A stretch of 64,000 nucleotides of DNA. It comes from Candidatus Competibacteraceae bacterium. Its GTDB lineage: Bacteria; Pseudomonadota; Gammaproteobacteria; Competibacterales; Competibacteraceae. The notes under the pieces were generated by a model. That model did not search any database, was not told the origin of the DNA, and worked only from the letters and a program-made list of their open reading frames with translations. A program made the position numbers and the translations under genes. The stretch spans positions 1 through 64,000 of the forward strand of contig RXIX01000004.1 in assembly GCA_003989075.1 (NCBI GenBank), read 5' to 3'. Positions 1-8,467 of this stretch are shown here, in pieces (the stretch's first letter is position 1; the number at the start of each line of letters is the position of its first letter).

Positions 1-935
1 AAGCCATCACCGGCCAGCACCGCCCAGATCGAGGGCGGCAGTTCGTTGTACTTCTTCTGGTAATCGGCCAGGAAGGCCTTGGCCTCCGGCGTATCCAGAT
101 CCTGCGGCTGCGGCGGGCTGAGGAAATAGAAACCAGCGGCAGCCTCCTTGCCGGCGATCTTGACCAGATCGGCGTTATTGGTGGCATCGCCGCCGATGAA
201 CGGCACCATCCAGCCCATGGCCTTCTTCTGCCGCATCAGCAGGCCCGCTTCCGGGTAATAGCCGGTGAACAGCACCACCTCGGGATTGGCGCCCTTGAGC
301 TTGGTCAGAATGGCGTTGTAATCGCGCTCGCCCGGGGTGAGCGCATCGAAGAACACTACCTCGGTTCCCTGCTGCTTTTTCAGCAGCGCGTTGGCTTCGT
401 CGGCCAGACCCTTGGCGTAGGACGTGCTGTCATGCAGGATGGCGACCTTCCTGAAGCCCAGTTTGGCGATGGTCTGCGCCGCCATCCGGCCTTGTTCATC
501 ATCACGCGGCGCGGTGCGGAAGAATTTCTTGAAGCCCTTTTCCGTGAGGCGAATCGCCGTGGAGCCATTGGCAATCTGTGGGATATCCGCCTCGTCGTAA
601 ATCGCCTGGCTGGCTTCGGTCACCGCCGAGCCGTAAGTGCCAATCACCGCCGCGACACCCTGCGTGGTCAGGCGTTGCGCGGCCAGCGAGGCCGTGCGTG
701 GATCGCCACCATCATCCTCGCTCACCACGGTGATTTTCCTGCCCTGTACGCCGCCCTTGGCGTTCTGCTGCTCGGCAAGCAGTTCGACGATCTTTTTCAT
801 ACCCTGGCCTTCGCTGGCCCAGGAGCCGGTCAGCGGCGCCATCAGACCGATCTTGATCGTCTCCGCCGCCCACGCCGCACTGCCACTCATCGCCAGACCC
901 GCTGCCACCGCCATCGCTAAAAACTGTTTTTTCAT
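1..935 (-). CDS. ABC transporter substrate-binding protein, branched-chain amino-acid type (C-terminus cut by window)
   Basis: Periplasmic ligand-binding protein of the LivJ/Leu-Ile-Val-binding family (type 1 periplasmic binding fold). The start ATG at 933-935 is followed by a classical signal peptide (MKKQFLAMAVAAGLAMSG...AWA) and then the family opening ETIKIGLMAPLTG. About 311 codons are present and the frame is open to base 1, so the C-terminal end, roughly a fifth of the usual length, lies outside. The first strand-helix unit, the VAAVIGTYGS segment and the ITVVSEDDGGDP loop match the fold. A GGGAGA ribosome site precedes the start. The ligand cannot be read from sequence; LivJ-like proteins bind leucine/isoleucine/valine, urea, amides or aromatic acids. 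Partner permease and ATPase genes are not in the window. Confidence 0.9.
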   Translation of the reverse strand, partial: MKKQFLAMAVAAGLAMSGSAAWAAETIKIGLMAPLTGSWASEGQGMKKIVELLAEQQNAKGGVQGRKITVVSEDDGGDPRTASLAAQRLTTQGVAAVIGTYGSAVTEASQAIYDEADIPQIANGSTAIRLTEKGFKKFFRTAPRDDEQGRMAAQTIAKLGFRKVAILHDSTSYAKGLADEANALLKKQQGTEVVFFDALTPGERDYNAILTKLKGANPEVVLFTGYYPEAGLLMRQKKAMGWMVPFIGGDATNNADLVKIAGKEAAAGFYFLSPPQPQDLDTPEAKAFLADYQKKYNELPPSIWAVLAGDG

Positions 936-1042
936 CAGCTCGTTCTCCCAGGATTCCTGATGTTCTGCCGTGGGTACCGCCCGCCGCGCCCGATCCGGGG
1001 CTGCCGGCTCTTTTGCCCTGTCGAACTATAGCGCATCGGCCC

Positions 1043-1984
1043 TCAGGCTGGACGCAGCCGCGGCACCGGCACGTGCACCTCAGTCGGCCATGCCACGGGC
1101 GACGCGCTCGCGGCGGTCGCCCCGATCTCGGCAGCGTCCTCGTCGCTATCACGCTCACCCATCAGCCAGTCAGCAGCTTGGCCACCGTTGCGTGCGCCCA
1201 GAGTGGCGAAATCAAACAGATTCGTATCGGCCAGATGCGAAGGCGCCACGTTCTGCAGGGCGGCGAAGATGGTTTCCACCCGTCCGGGTGCCTGTTTCTC
1301 CCACTGCCGCAGCAGGGTCTTGATCGCCTGTCGCTGCAGGTTGTCCTGCGAGCCGCATAGATTACAGGGAATGATCGGAAACTGCCGGGCATCGGCATAG
1401 GCGATCAGATCGCGTTCGCGGCAATAGGCGAGCGGACGGATCACCACATGGCGGCCATCATCGCTGAGCAGCTTCGGCGGCATGGCCTTGAGCTTGCCGC
1501 CGTGAAACAGGTTCAGGAACAGGGTTTCGACAATATCGTCGCGGTGATGGCCGAGGGCGATTTTGGTCATACCGTGCGCGGCGGCGAAGGTATAAAGAAT
1601 GCCGCGCCGCAGGCGCGAGCACAGCCCGCAGGTGGTCTTGCCCTCGGGAATCACCCGCTTGACGATGCTATAGGTGTCCTGCTCGATGATGTGAAAGGGG
1701 ATGCCAATGTCACGCAGATAATCAGGCAGAACCTGTTCTGGAAAACCGGGCTGCTTCTGATCAAGGTTGACGGCGACCAGTTCGAAACGCACCGGCGCGC
1801 TCGCCTGCAGCTTGCGCAGGATATCGAGCATGGCAAAGGAATCCTTGCCACCGGACAGGCAGACCATCACCCGGTCGCCCTCCTCGATCATATTAAAATC
1901 CTGGATGGCGCGCCCAACCTGGCGCCGCAGGCGCTTTTGCAGCTTGTTGAAGTTGAATTGCTGTTTCCTGATCGCTACTGTCAT
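1043..1984 (-). CDS. ttcA: tRNA 2-thiocytidine(32) synthetase TtcA
   Basis: Thiolates cytidine 32 in the anticodon loop of some tRNAs; an ATP-dependent PP-loop enzyme carrying an Fe-S cluster. The 313-residue product has the PP-loop SGGKDS at about 44-49, the CGLC pair (C119, C122) and a second pair CNLC (C207, C210), the cysteine arrangement expected of TtcA, and GHHRDD near 145-150. Length and start agree with the family. It stands between the binding-protein gene and a divergent YdcH-type gene, so it is probably its own unit. The last 70 residues are variable and rich in Ala and Asp, as in other TtcA proteins. Confidence 0.95.
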   Translation of the reverse strand: MTVAIRKQQFNFNKLQKRLRRQVGRAIQDFNMIEEGDRVMVCLSGGKDSFAMLDILRKLQASAPVRFELVAVNLDQKQPGFPEQVLPDYLRDIGIPFHIIEQDTYSIVKRVIPEGKTTCGLCSRLRRGILYTFAAAHGMTKIALGHHRDDIVETLFLNLFHGGKLKAMPPKLLSDDGRHVVIRPLAYCRERDLIAYADARQFPIIPCNLCGSQDNLQRQAIKTLLRQWEKQAPGRVETIFAALQNVAPSHLADTNLFDFATLGARNGGQAADWLMGERDSDEDAAEIGATAASASPVAWPTEVHVPVPRLRPA

Positions 1985-2216
1985 GAGTCATGGTTCCCGG
2001 AACGGCTCGCGCAGGGGCCGACTTTAACCGAAATCAGCCTGCTTGCGCCAAGGTCAGCGGTGCGGGGCATCGCTTGCCGCCCGTTCGCCAGCGGACTAGA
2101 CTGCCGGCCGATGACCGTAGCCCGCGCCACGGTCGGGAATTCTGCCCGAATCCGCGCTGCCGGCCGGGACAGGAACAGCCGCTTCCATCTGCTTGAGGAC
2201 CTCCGGAGACCCCGCC

Positions 2217-2423
2217 ATGGAGATCAATAACATCGAACATTACAAGCACCGGCTCGTCGAGCTGCGCATCGAGCACCGCGACCTGGATGACGTGATCGCC
2301 CGCTTATCCAAAGACCCCCTGATTGACGAACTCGAACTGAAACGGCTGAAAAAGCGCAAACTCATGCTCAAGGACATGATTGCGCACCTCGAAAGCAAGC
2401 TCATCCCTGATCTGAACGCCTGA
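2217..2423 (+). CDS. YdcH family small protein (DUF465)
   Basis: Short (68 residues), highly charged, almost wholly helical protein of the DUF465/YdcH family, whose members are predicted helical hairpins of unknown function. The pattern of HRLVELRIEHRDLDDVI, then DPLIDELELKRLKKRKLMLKDMI, is typical. A TTG at 2193 could extend it, but the ATG at 2217 has GGAG at 2205-2208 with 8 bases of spacing, so that start is chosen. It is divergent from ttcA and convergent with the phasin gene, with a strong hairpin between the two 3' ends. Confidence 0.85.
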   Translation: MEINNIEHYKHRLVELRIEHRDLDDVIARLSKDPLIDELELKRLKKRKLMLKDMIAHLESKLIPDLNA

Positions 2424-2443
2424 GCCAGCCGCTGCAAAAGACC

Positions 2444-2477
2444 GGGGCCGCCCGGCCTTGCGGCCCGCGGCGGCCCC
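2444..2477 (-). terminator. Hairpin terminator of the phasin gene
   Basis: Nine-base-pair GC stem (GGGGCCGCC at 2444-2452 with GGCGGCCCC at 2469-2477), with a further GGCC/GGCC stem inside. Read on the minus strand it is followed by GGTCTTTTGC, a short U tract, fitting termination of the phasin transcript; on the plus strand no U tract follows. Confidence 0.5.
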
Positions 2478-2529
2478 TGCCCCCACTCCCACCACCACGT
2501 GGGTTTTGCCTGTTTCCCGCCTTTCCCGC

Positions 2530-3153
2530 CTAGCGCGGTTCCACTCCGTACTTGCTTAGGTGCAAGGTCCGGGCCTGACCGATCCAGTCATCGCGGTTGA
2601 TACGGCCGCTGAAATGGATCACTTCGGTTTCCAGACGCTCGATATCCGCCGGATTCAGAGCAGCAATCTGCTGATAGCTGCAAATGCCCGCAGCCTTCAA
2701 CTTGCCTTCCAGTACCGGGCCGATGCCATTGATCTGCTTCAGATCATCCACAGCCAGCGCCATGCTGGCGGCTTCGCGGGCTTCCGCAAGCAGGCGGATA
2801 CGCTCGTTGATTTCCTCCAGGCGCCGGGCGATCCCCTGCACATCATCCCGGGTAGGCACGCCCAGCCGCTTGAGGGCACGGGCAACGCGTTCCTCGAATA
2901 GCTGTTCCAGATTATCCAGGGTATCCCCGGCCCGGCTGCGCACGTCCTCGACCATGCCACGCACCTCATCAACCCGATCCTTCATTTCGCCGACTTTTTC
3001 CTCGGCTATCCGGCGGGTCTGATCACGGATTTTTTCCCCTTCCTTGACCAGGGAATCGACCAGCCGGCCGGTTTCCTCCTGCGCCTTGCTCACCACCGCC
3101 CGTACCTGTTCGCTCACGGTCTCGGGCAGACTTTTTTCGGTTTCATCACTCAT
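2530..3153 (-). CDS. Phasin-like (PhaF/PhaI) protein with C-terminal helix-hairpin-helix domain
   Basis: The 207-residue product has two parts. Residues 1-130 form a long amphipathic helix/coiled coil with the signature FEERVARALKRLGVPTRDDV at about 86-105, which is the hallmark of PhaF/PhaI polyhydroxyalkanoate-granule proteins. Residues 137-195 form a helix-hairpin-helix unit (LKQINGIGPVLEGKL ... GRINRDDWIGQA) of the kind found at the C-terminus of some NuoE and ribosomal L21 proteins. The start is the ATG at 3151-3153, preceded by AAGGAG; the upstream in-frame extension has no ribosome site. Inferred role: coats PHA granules and possibly bridges them to nucleic acid, as the unrelated basic tail of PhaF does. 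No PHA synthase is in the window. Confidence 0.75.
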   Translation of the reverse strand: MSDETEKSLPETVSEQVRAVVSKAQEETGRLVDSLVKEGEKIRDQTRRIAEEKVGEMKDRVDEVRGMVEDVRSRAGDTLDNLEQLFEERVARALKRLGVPTRDDVQGIARRLEEINERIRLLAEAREAASMALAVDDLKQINGIGPVLEGKLKAAGICSYQQIAALNPADIERLETEVIHFSGRINRDDWIGQARTLHLSKYGVEPR

Positions 3154-3404
3154 GTCGTGGCTCCTTCGGCGGATGGCCGATTCCCGCAGTTTATCCCGGT
3201 AGTTATGGTTAACTGTAGCAAGCGGAACTAGTGCAAACACCCTAGAGCCAGCGCGACCGAACCCGGATCAAGCGCTGTAAATCCGGCGCACACGAGCCCG
3301 GTATGCCAGGGGTATGCTAGAGTATGGATCAGCCGATCAGCCCCGCCGGATTCACCCCAGCCGTCAGGGCTTTCCCCACTCTTCCCCAGCATACCGATCG
3401 CCCC

Positions 3405-6272
3405 ATGATCCTGAGCCGTTTCCTCAAGCCCAAGTGGCAACACGCTGACCCCGAAACCCGCAAGCAGGCCGTACAGGGCTTGGATAGCGCCGATCCGACG
3501 CTGCTCGACCTGGCCCGGCAGGATACCGATCCGGCGGTGCGCCGGGCGGCTCTGGAGCGGATCGGTGATCTTGACCTGCTGCAGCACAGCGCCGCGGCCG
3601 ATACCGATCCGGCAGTGCGCGAGGCCGCTGCCACCCGCTATCGCGCGCTGATGGCCGGCACCGCTGCGGGTGCCCCGGCGCTGGCCGCGCGTCTGGACCG
3701 CCTGCGCCGCGCACCGGATACCGCCTTGATGGCCTATCTGCTGCAGCACGCCGCCGAGGCCGAACTGCGCGCCGAAGCGCTGCAGATAGTGACCACGGAA
3801 GCGGCGCTGGCCGAAATCGCGGTGAACAACGCCCACGCCGATGTGCGTCTGGCTGCCCTGGAGCGCGTCCAGGATCCAGAACTGCTGGAGCAGGTGGCCC
3901 GCAACAGCCGCAATCGCGACAAGCGTGTGCATCGTCAGGCCCGCGAACGTCTCGATAACCTGGTCGCCGAGCAGGCGCGCGCCGCCCATCTGGAGCGGCT
4001 GTGCGCCGACATGGAGGCACTGCGCTGGGATGGTGAAAGCGGCCATAACGCCGGCCACTTTCCCAAGCTGGAACAGGAATGGCGGGCCCTGGAAGACCGT
4101 GCGCCACAGGCGCTGCGCGACCGCTACGCCCAGGCCCGTGAGCGCTTCCTGGTCGAGCGTCAGGCCAGTGCCGGGCGCCGCGCCCAGCGTCTGGATCTGA
4201 TCGAAGCCCTGGAGGCGCTGCTGGAGCAGTTGCGCCAAGCCCGCGAAAGCGACGCGACCCTGGATGCGACTATCCGCGCCCATGTCGATCCCGCTCCGGC
4301 GGCCTGGCAGGCACTGGGCGTGCCGCAGGATAGTGAGGGCCGGCGCCTGGAGACTCGTTTTCAGAGCTGCCTGCAGGATATTCATGAACAGGAACGCCAC
4401 CTGCAGCGCAACCAGAGCCGCGCCGGGCGCCTGCGCGCAGTCCTGGAACAGGCGGACAATCTGCTGCAGCAGGCCAGTGAAGTGCGCGAGGCCGATCTCA
4501 AGACCCTGCGGCAGCGCTGGGATGGCCTCGAGCGGCCGGAAAACGCCACGCTGATCAGCGAGCTGCAAAGCCGTTTCGATGGCCTGCTCGACAAGCTGCG
4601 TGCGCGCCTGCAGCGCCAGGTCCAGCAGCGCGATCAGGAATGGCACGAGCTGCAGGAACTGACCAGTCAGCTCGAACTCATCGCCGGCGAAGGCGAGTTG
4701 CAGCAGGCCACCACGCTTTACGAACAGGCCCGCCAACGACTCAAGCACAACATCGGCCTGAGCCGCGCACAGATGGCCACTATTGAGGAGCGCCTGCAGG
4801 CCTGCTCCATGCGCCTTGGCGAGCTGCGTGACTGGCGGCGCTGGGGCACCCATCAGGCGCGGGAACAGCTCTGCGCCACTGCCGAACAGCTGGTCGGCCT
4901 GGAAGCCGATCCGGCCGATATCGCCCAGCGCATCCAGCAGGCGCGGGAAGCCTGGAAGGCCCTGGATCATCAGGAAGGCGCTGCGCCCAAAGCGCTGTGG
5001 AAACGCTTCAATGGCGCCTGTGAACGTGCCTACGCACCCTGCCAGGCCTATTTTGAAAACCAGGCCCGCGAGCGCCAGCAGCACCTCGCCCAGAAAATCG
5101 CGCTCTGTGAACAACTGGAACAGTTTGTCGCCGCGACCGACTGGCGCCAGCCCGACTGGCGTGAAGCCGACCGGCTGCGCCGCCGCGCTCAGGAACACTG
5201 GCACAAACTCGGACCGGTCAACCGCGCCGAGCGCAAACCCCTGGATCGCCGCTTCCAGCAGGTGCTCAAGACGCTCGACACCCATCTGGGCGCCGAGCGC
5301 AACCGCGAGCTGCAGCGCCGCCAGCAGCTCATCGAACAGGTCGAGGCACAGATCGAATCTCCCGATCTGCGCACCGCCATCGATATTGCCAAGCGCGCCC
5401 AGGCGGAATGGCATCCAAGCGTACAGGCCAGCCCCAAGCAGGAACAGGCGCTGTGGAAAGCATTCCGCGCCGCCTGCGATGCGGTCTTTGCCCGCCGCCA
5501 GGCCGAACAGCAGGCCGCTGATGCCGAGCGCCAGGGCAATCTGGTCCGCAAGGAAGCCCTATGTGCGGAACTGGAAGCCCTCAACAGCAGCGATCCGGCC
5601 CAACTGCCAGCGGTGCGCAGCCGGCTGCGCGCCATCCAGGAAGAATGGGACACACTCGGCCCGGTGCCCAAGGCCGAACAGCGTGCCCTTGGCCAGCGCT
5701 TCGAGAACGCCCTGCAGCAGTTTTCCCGCCATGAGCATGCGCTGCGCCAGCGTGATGCTCAGGAAACCTTTACGCAGTTGCAAAACCGCGCCCGGCTGTG
5801 CGCCCGCATGGAGGCATTGCTGGAAGCGCCGGAAGCAGTCGATGCCACGCTGCTGGCGGAATTGCAGCAGGAATGGGCAGCACTGCCGGCCCTGTCGACG
5901 GCACTGCTCACTCCGCTGCAGCAGCGCTTCACCGCTGCCGAGCAGGCCCTCAGCGATCCCAACATCGGGTGCGCGCTGCATGGGACCCTGAGTGGCAACC
6001 TGGCCCGCAAGCGCGTCTGGTGCGTGTGTATGGAGATCGTAGCCGGCGTGGACTCGCCCCCTGAATATGCGGCGTTGCGCATGGAATATCAGGTTGCGCG
6101 GCTGTCGGCATCGCTGGCCGGGGCGCGCGTGCAGGGTGATGCGCTGTACGACGCGCGCCAGTTGCAGGAGCAGTGGTTCCGCTGCGGCGCCCTGCCCGCC
6201 GCCGAGGCTACCGCGTTGGATAGCCGCTTCCTGCGCGCCGCACAGGCCTGGTGGCAACGGGAGAACACCTGA
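3405..6272 (+). CDS. Large DUF349-repeat protein with N-terminal HEAT-like segment
   Basis: Product of 955 residues, function unknown. The start at 3405 gives MILSRFLKPKWQHADPETR, the usual opening of this family in gammaproteobacteria; the ATG at 3324 would add 27 unrelated residues. Residues about 15-230 are Ala/Leu-rich with paired-helix HEAT-like units (DTDPAVRRAALERI, DTDPAVREAAATRY). The rest is coiled coil with repeated DUF349 units, seen as recurring W...F....C/A blocks such as ALWKRFNGACERAY and ALWKAFRAACDAVF. No signal peptide or membrane segment. Its 3' end overlaps the DMT gene by 22 bases, so translation is likely coupled. Confidence 0.85.
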   Translation: MILSRFLKPKWQHADPETRKQAVQGLDSADPTLLDLARQDTDPAVRRAALERIGDLDLLQHSAAADTDPAVREAAATRYRALMAGTAAGAPALAARLDRLRRAPDTALMAYLLQHAAEAELRAEALQIVTTEAALAEIAVNNAHADVRLAALERVQDPELLEQVARNSRNRDKRVHRQARERLDNLVAEQARAAHLERLCADMEALRWDGESGHNAGHFPKLEQEWRALEDRAPQALRDRYAQARERFLVERQASAGRRAQRLDLIEALEALLEQLRQARESDATLDATIRAHVDPAPAAWQALGVPQDSEGRRLETRFQSCLQDIHEQERHLQRNQSRAGRLRAVLEQADNLLQQASEVREADLKTLRQRWDGLERPENATLISELQSRFDGLLDKLRARLQRQVQQRDQEWHELQELTSQLELIAGEGELQQATTLYEQARQRLKHNIGLSRAQMATIEERLQACSMRLGELRDWRRWGTHQAREQLCATAEQLVGLEADPADIAQRIQQAREAWKALDHQEGAAPKALWKRFNGACERAYAPCQAYFENQARERQQHLAQKIALCEQLEQFVAATDWRQPDWREADRLRRRAQEHWHKLGPVNRAERKPLDRRFQQVLKTLDTHLGAERNRELQRRQQLIEQVEAQIESPDLRTAIDIAKRAQAEWHPSVQASPKQEQALWKAFRAACDAVFARRQAEQQAADAERQGNLVRKEALCAELEALNSSDPAQLPAVRSRLRAIQEEWDTLGPVPKAEQRALGQRFENALQQFSRHEHALRQRDAQETFTQLQNRARLCARMEALLEAPEAVDATLLAELQQEWAALPALSTALLTPLQQRFTAAEQALSDPNIGCALHGTLSGNLARKRVWCVCMEIVAGVDSPPEYAALRMEYQVARLSASLAGARVQGDALYDARQLQEQWFRCGALPAAEATALDSRFLRAAQAWWQRENT

Positions 6273-7162
6273 ATACTGCTGACCCCGCGCGTGGTGGACT
6301 GACGCCCGGTGATCTGATACTGGCGCTGCTGGCGAATCTGGCCTGGTCGCTGAATTTTCTGGCCGGCAAGATTGGCGTCAGCCACTTTCCGCCGCTGCTG
6401 TTCACCACCCTGCGCTTTAGCGTGCTGCTGCTGGTGCTGCTACCCTGGCTGCGCTGGCTACCGGGCCGCATGCGTCCGGTGCTGGTGATCAGCATCCTGC
6501 TCGGCGTGCTGCACTTTGGCATGGTGTTCACCGGTCTGGCCGCCAGCGGTGATATCACTTCGGTGGCCATCGCGACCCAGCTCTATGTGCCGTTTTCAGC
6601 GCTGCTGGCGGTGCCATGGCTAGGCGAGCGGCTGGATCGCCAGCGGGTAGCCGGTATTGCTGCGGCGCTCGGGGGCGTGCTGGTGATCGGTTTTGATCCA
6701 CTGGTGTTCCGCCATCTGGATGCGCTGGCCTGGATCACCGGCGCCTCGCTGGTGATGGCGGTCGCAACCATTCTGATGCGCCGTTTGAGCAATGTGGGTG
6801 TGCTGACGCTGCAGGCCTGGATCGGTGCAGTGGCCACACCCAGCCTGCTTCTGCTCTCACTGCTGCTGGAACAGGGACAGATGGCGGCGCTGCGCAGTGC
6901 TGGCTGGCTGGATCTGGCCGCACCGGCCTATTCAGCGATTGGCGCCTCGCTGGTCGGGCATGGCATCGTCTACCACCTGCTGACCCGCTATCCGGTGGGC
7001 CTGATCACGCCTTTAATGTTGCTGACGCCGGTGCTGGCGGTGCTGTTCGGAGTGCTGTTCTGGGGCGATCAGCCAACCTGGAAGCTTCTGCTGGGCGGTC
7101 TGCTGACCCTGATTGGTATCGCTGTCATCACGGTGCGCCCGGTCGGGCAGGCCCGCGCTTAA
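6251..7162 (+). CDS. EamA/DMT-family transporter
   Basis: Drug/metabolite transporter of about 303 residues with two EamA halves of roughly five membrane helices each (for example ALLANLAWSLNFLAGKIG and LLLGGLLTLIGIAVITV). The family exports small metabolites or amino acids through the inner membrane; the substrate cannot be inferred. A GTG at 6251 inside the preceding DUF349 gene is the longest start; no ATG lies closer to the first helix, so the exact start is uncertain. At its 3' end the stop TAA (7160-7162) interlocks with the stop of the convergent phosphoribulokinase gene in the shared palindrome TTAA. Confidence 0.85.
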   Translation: MATGEHLNTADPARGGLTPGDLILALLANLAWSLNFLAGKIGVSHFPPLLFTTLRFSVLLLVLLPWLRWLPGRMRPVLVISILLGVLHFGMVFTGLAASGDITSVAIATQLYVPFSALLAVPWLGERLDRQRVAGIAAALGGVLVIGFDPLVFRHLDALAWITGASLVMAVATILMRRLSNVGVLTLQAWIGAVATPSLLLLSLLLEQGQMAALRSAGWLDLAAPAYSAIGASLVGHGIVYHLLTRYPVGLITPLMLLTPVLAVLFGVLFWGDQPTWKLLLGGLLTLIGIAVITVRPVGQARA

Positions 7163-8028
7163 TGATCGCGGCGCACCAGTTGCTCGATCAGCGGTTGCAG
7201 AATGATTTCCATGGCGAAACCCATCTTGCCACCCGGCACTACGATGGTGTTGCGGCGTGACATGAAGGCATCGTGGATCATGTGCAGCAGATAGGCGAAA
7301 TCCGGGCGGGTCTTGCGTGGGTCGCGGAAGCGGATAACTACGAAACTCTCATCAAGGGTCGGAATGTCGCGGGCAGTAAAGGGATTGGAGGTATCCACCG
7401 TCGGCACGCGCTGGAAATTGATGTCGGTGCGCGAAAACTGCGGCACGATGTAGTGAGTGTAGTCGTGCATGCGCCGCAGGATGTTATCGGTCACTGCCTC
7501 GGCGCTGTAGCCGCGCTCGGCGGTGTCGCGGTGGATCTTCTGAATCCATTCCAGATTGACGATCGGCACCACGCCGATCAGCAAGTCGACATAGCGGGCG
7601 ACGTTAACTTTGTCGGTCACTACGCCACCGTGCAGACCCTCGTAGAACAGCAGGTCGGTGCCAACCGGCAACTGTGCCCATGGCGTGAAGGTGCCTGAGC
7701 GCTGTTCGAAGGGCTGGGCTTCCTCGGCATCATGCAGGTAATAGCGGCGCAGCCCGGTGCCGTGCTCGCTGTATTCCATGAACAGTGCTTCGAGACGGTC
7801 AAACAGGTTGCCCTCGGGACCAAAGTGGCTGAGATTGCGCCCCTCGCGCAGCGCCTGCGCCACCTGGCGGCGCATCTCCTCGCGATCATAGCGGTGGAAA
7901 CTGTCGCCTTCGATCACGGCGGCATTGATGCCATCGCGCCGAAAAATGTGTTCCATAGCCACCCGAACCGTCGAGGTGCCGGCGCCGGATGAACCGGTGA
8001 TCGCGATAATCGGATGCTGTTTCGACAT
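7159..8028 (-). CDS. prkB: Phosphoribulokinase, class I (PrkB/CbbP type)
   Basis: Phosphorylates ribulose 5-phosphate to ribulose 1,5-bisphosphate using ATP. The 289-residue product has the P-loop GSSGAGTST near the N-terminus, EGDSFHRY, SHFGPE, the FYEGLHGGVV segment, VPIVNLEWIQKIHRD, and VPTVDTSNPF, all as in bacterial class I enzymes; E. coli PrkB is of equal length. Start: ATG at 8026-8028 with GGAG five bases upstream; a GTG at 8034 is the alternative. No RuBisCO or other Calvin gene is in the window, so Calvin-cycle use is not shown; enzymes of this family also occur in non-autotrophs. It follows the mrpC gene by 67 bases on the same strand and may be co-transcribed. Confidence 0.88.
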   Translation of the reverse strand: MSKQHPIIAITGSSGAGTSTVRVAMEHIFRRDGINAAVIEGDSFHRYDREEMRRQVAQALREGRNLSHFGPEGNLFDRLEALFMEYSEHGTGLRRYYLHDAEEAQPFEQRSGTFTPWAQLPVGTDLLFYEGLHGGVVTDKVNVARYVDLLIGVVPIVNLEWIQKIHRDTAERGYSAEAVTDNILRRMHDYTHYIVPQFSRTDINFQRVPTVDTSNPFTARDIPTLDESFVVIRFRDPRKTRPDFAYLLHMIHDAFMSRRNTIVVPGGKMGFAMEIILQPLIEQLVRRDH

Positions 8029-8095
8029 GGCCACTCCGCACGCTGAAAACCCAGACTCAGGGTGCGACCATTATACGCGCGCGGGGCGCCATCAC

Positions 8096-8467
8096 TCAGC
8101 CACGCGCTGGCGTTTCCCCGGGCGATGCGCTGCCGGATGGGCCCGGCTCAACGCCATCAACATGATCGCTGCCCAGCACCGCGCGGGCGCGCAAGGCCAG
8201 CACGATCAGGAAAGCGGTCATGCCAAAGCCGATCACAATCGCGGTCAACACCAGAGCCTGCGGAATCGGGTCGGCGAAGTGCGCGCGGCCCGCTTCCAGC
8301 ACCGGTGGCTGTTGCAGGACCAAGCGTCCCGAAGCCAGCAGCAGCAGATTCACCGCATAGGACAGCAGCATCAGCCCCAGAGCCACGCTGAAGGTGCGTG
8401 CCCGCAGCAGCAGGAATACGCCGCAGGCGGTCAACAGGCCAATCAGCGCCGCCAGCAGCAGATTCAT
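8096..8467 (-). CDS. mrpC: Mrp/Mnh-type Na+(K+)/H+ antiporter subunit C
   Basis: Small NuoK-like membrane subunit of the multi-subunit cation/proton antiporter (Mrp, Mnh or Pha). Of 123 residues, about the first 100 hold three membrane helices (LLLAALIGLLTACGVFLLL; SVALGLMLLSYAVNLLLL; ALVLTAIVIGFGMTAFLIVLAL); the segment DPIPQALVLTAIVIG is the most conserved part of MrpC. The tail after 103 is polar and variable. The start ATG overlaps the stop of the A/B subunit by four bases, which implies translational coupling. Subunits D, E, F and G are not found behind it; a phosphoribulokinase gene is. Confidence 0.9.
   Translation of the reverse strand: MNLLLAALIGLLTACGVFLLLRARTFSVALGLMLLSYAVNLLLLASGRLVLQQPPVLEAGRAHFADPIPQALVLTAIVIGFGMTAFLIVLALRARAVLGSDHVDGVEPGPSGSASPGETPARG

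Noticed and set aside
3228-5414. 728-codon minus-strand open frame
   Set aside because: It is the reverse strand of the DUF349 gene; low-complexity Ala/Gly/Leu composition, no ribosome site and no family, while the plus-strand protein shows clear repeats.
7159-8028. Autotrophic Calvin-cycle cluster
   Set aside because: Only a phosphoribulokinase is present; no RuBisCO, CbbR or carboxysome gene in the window.
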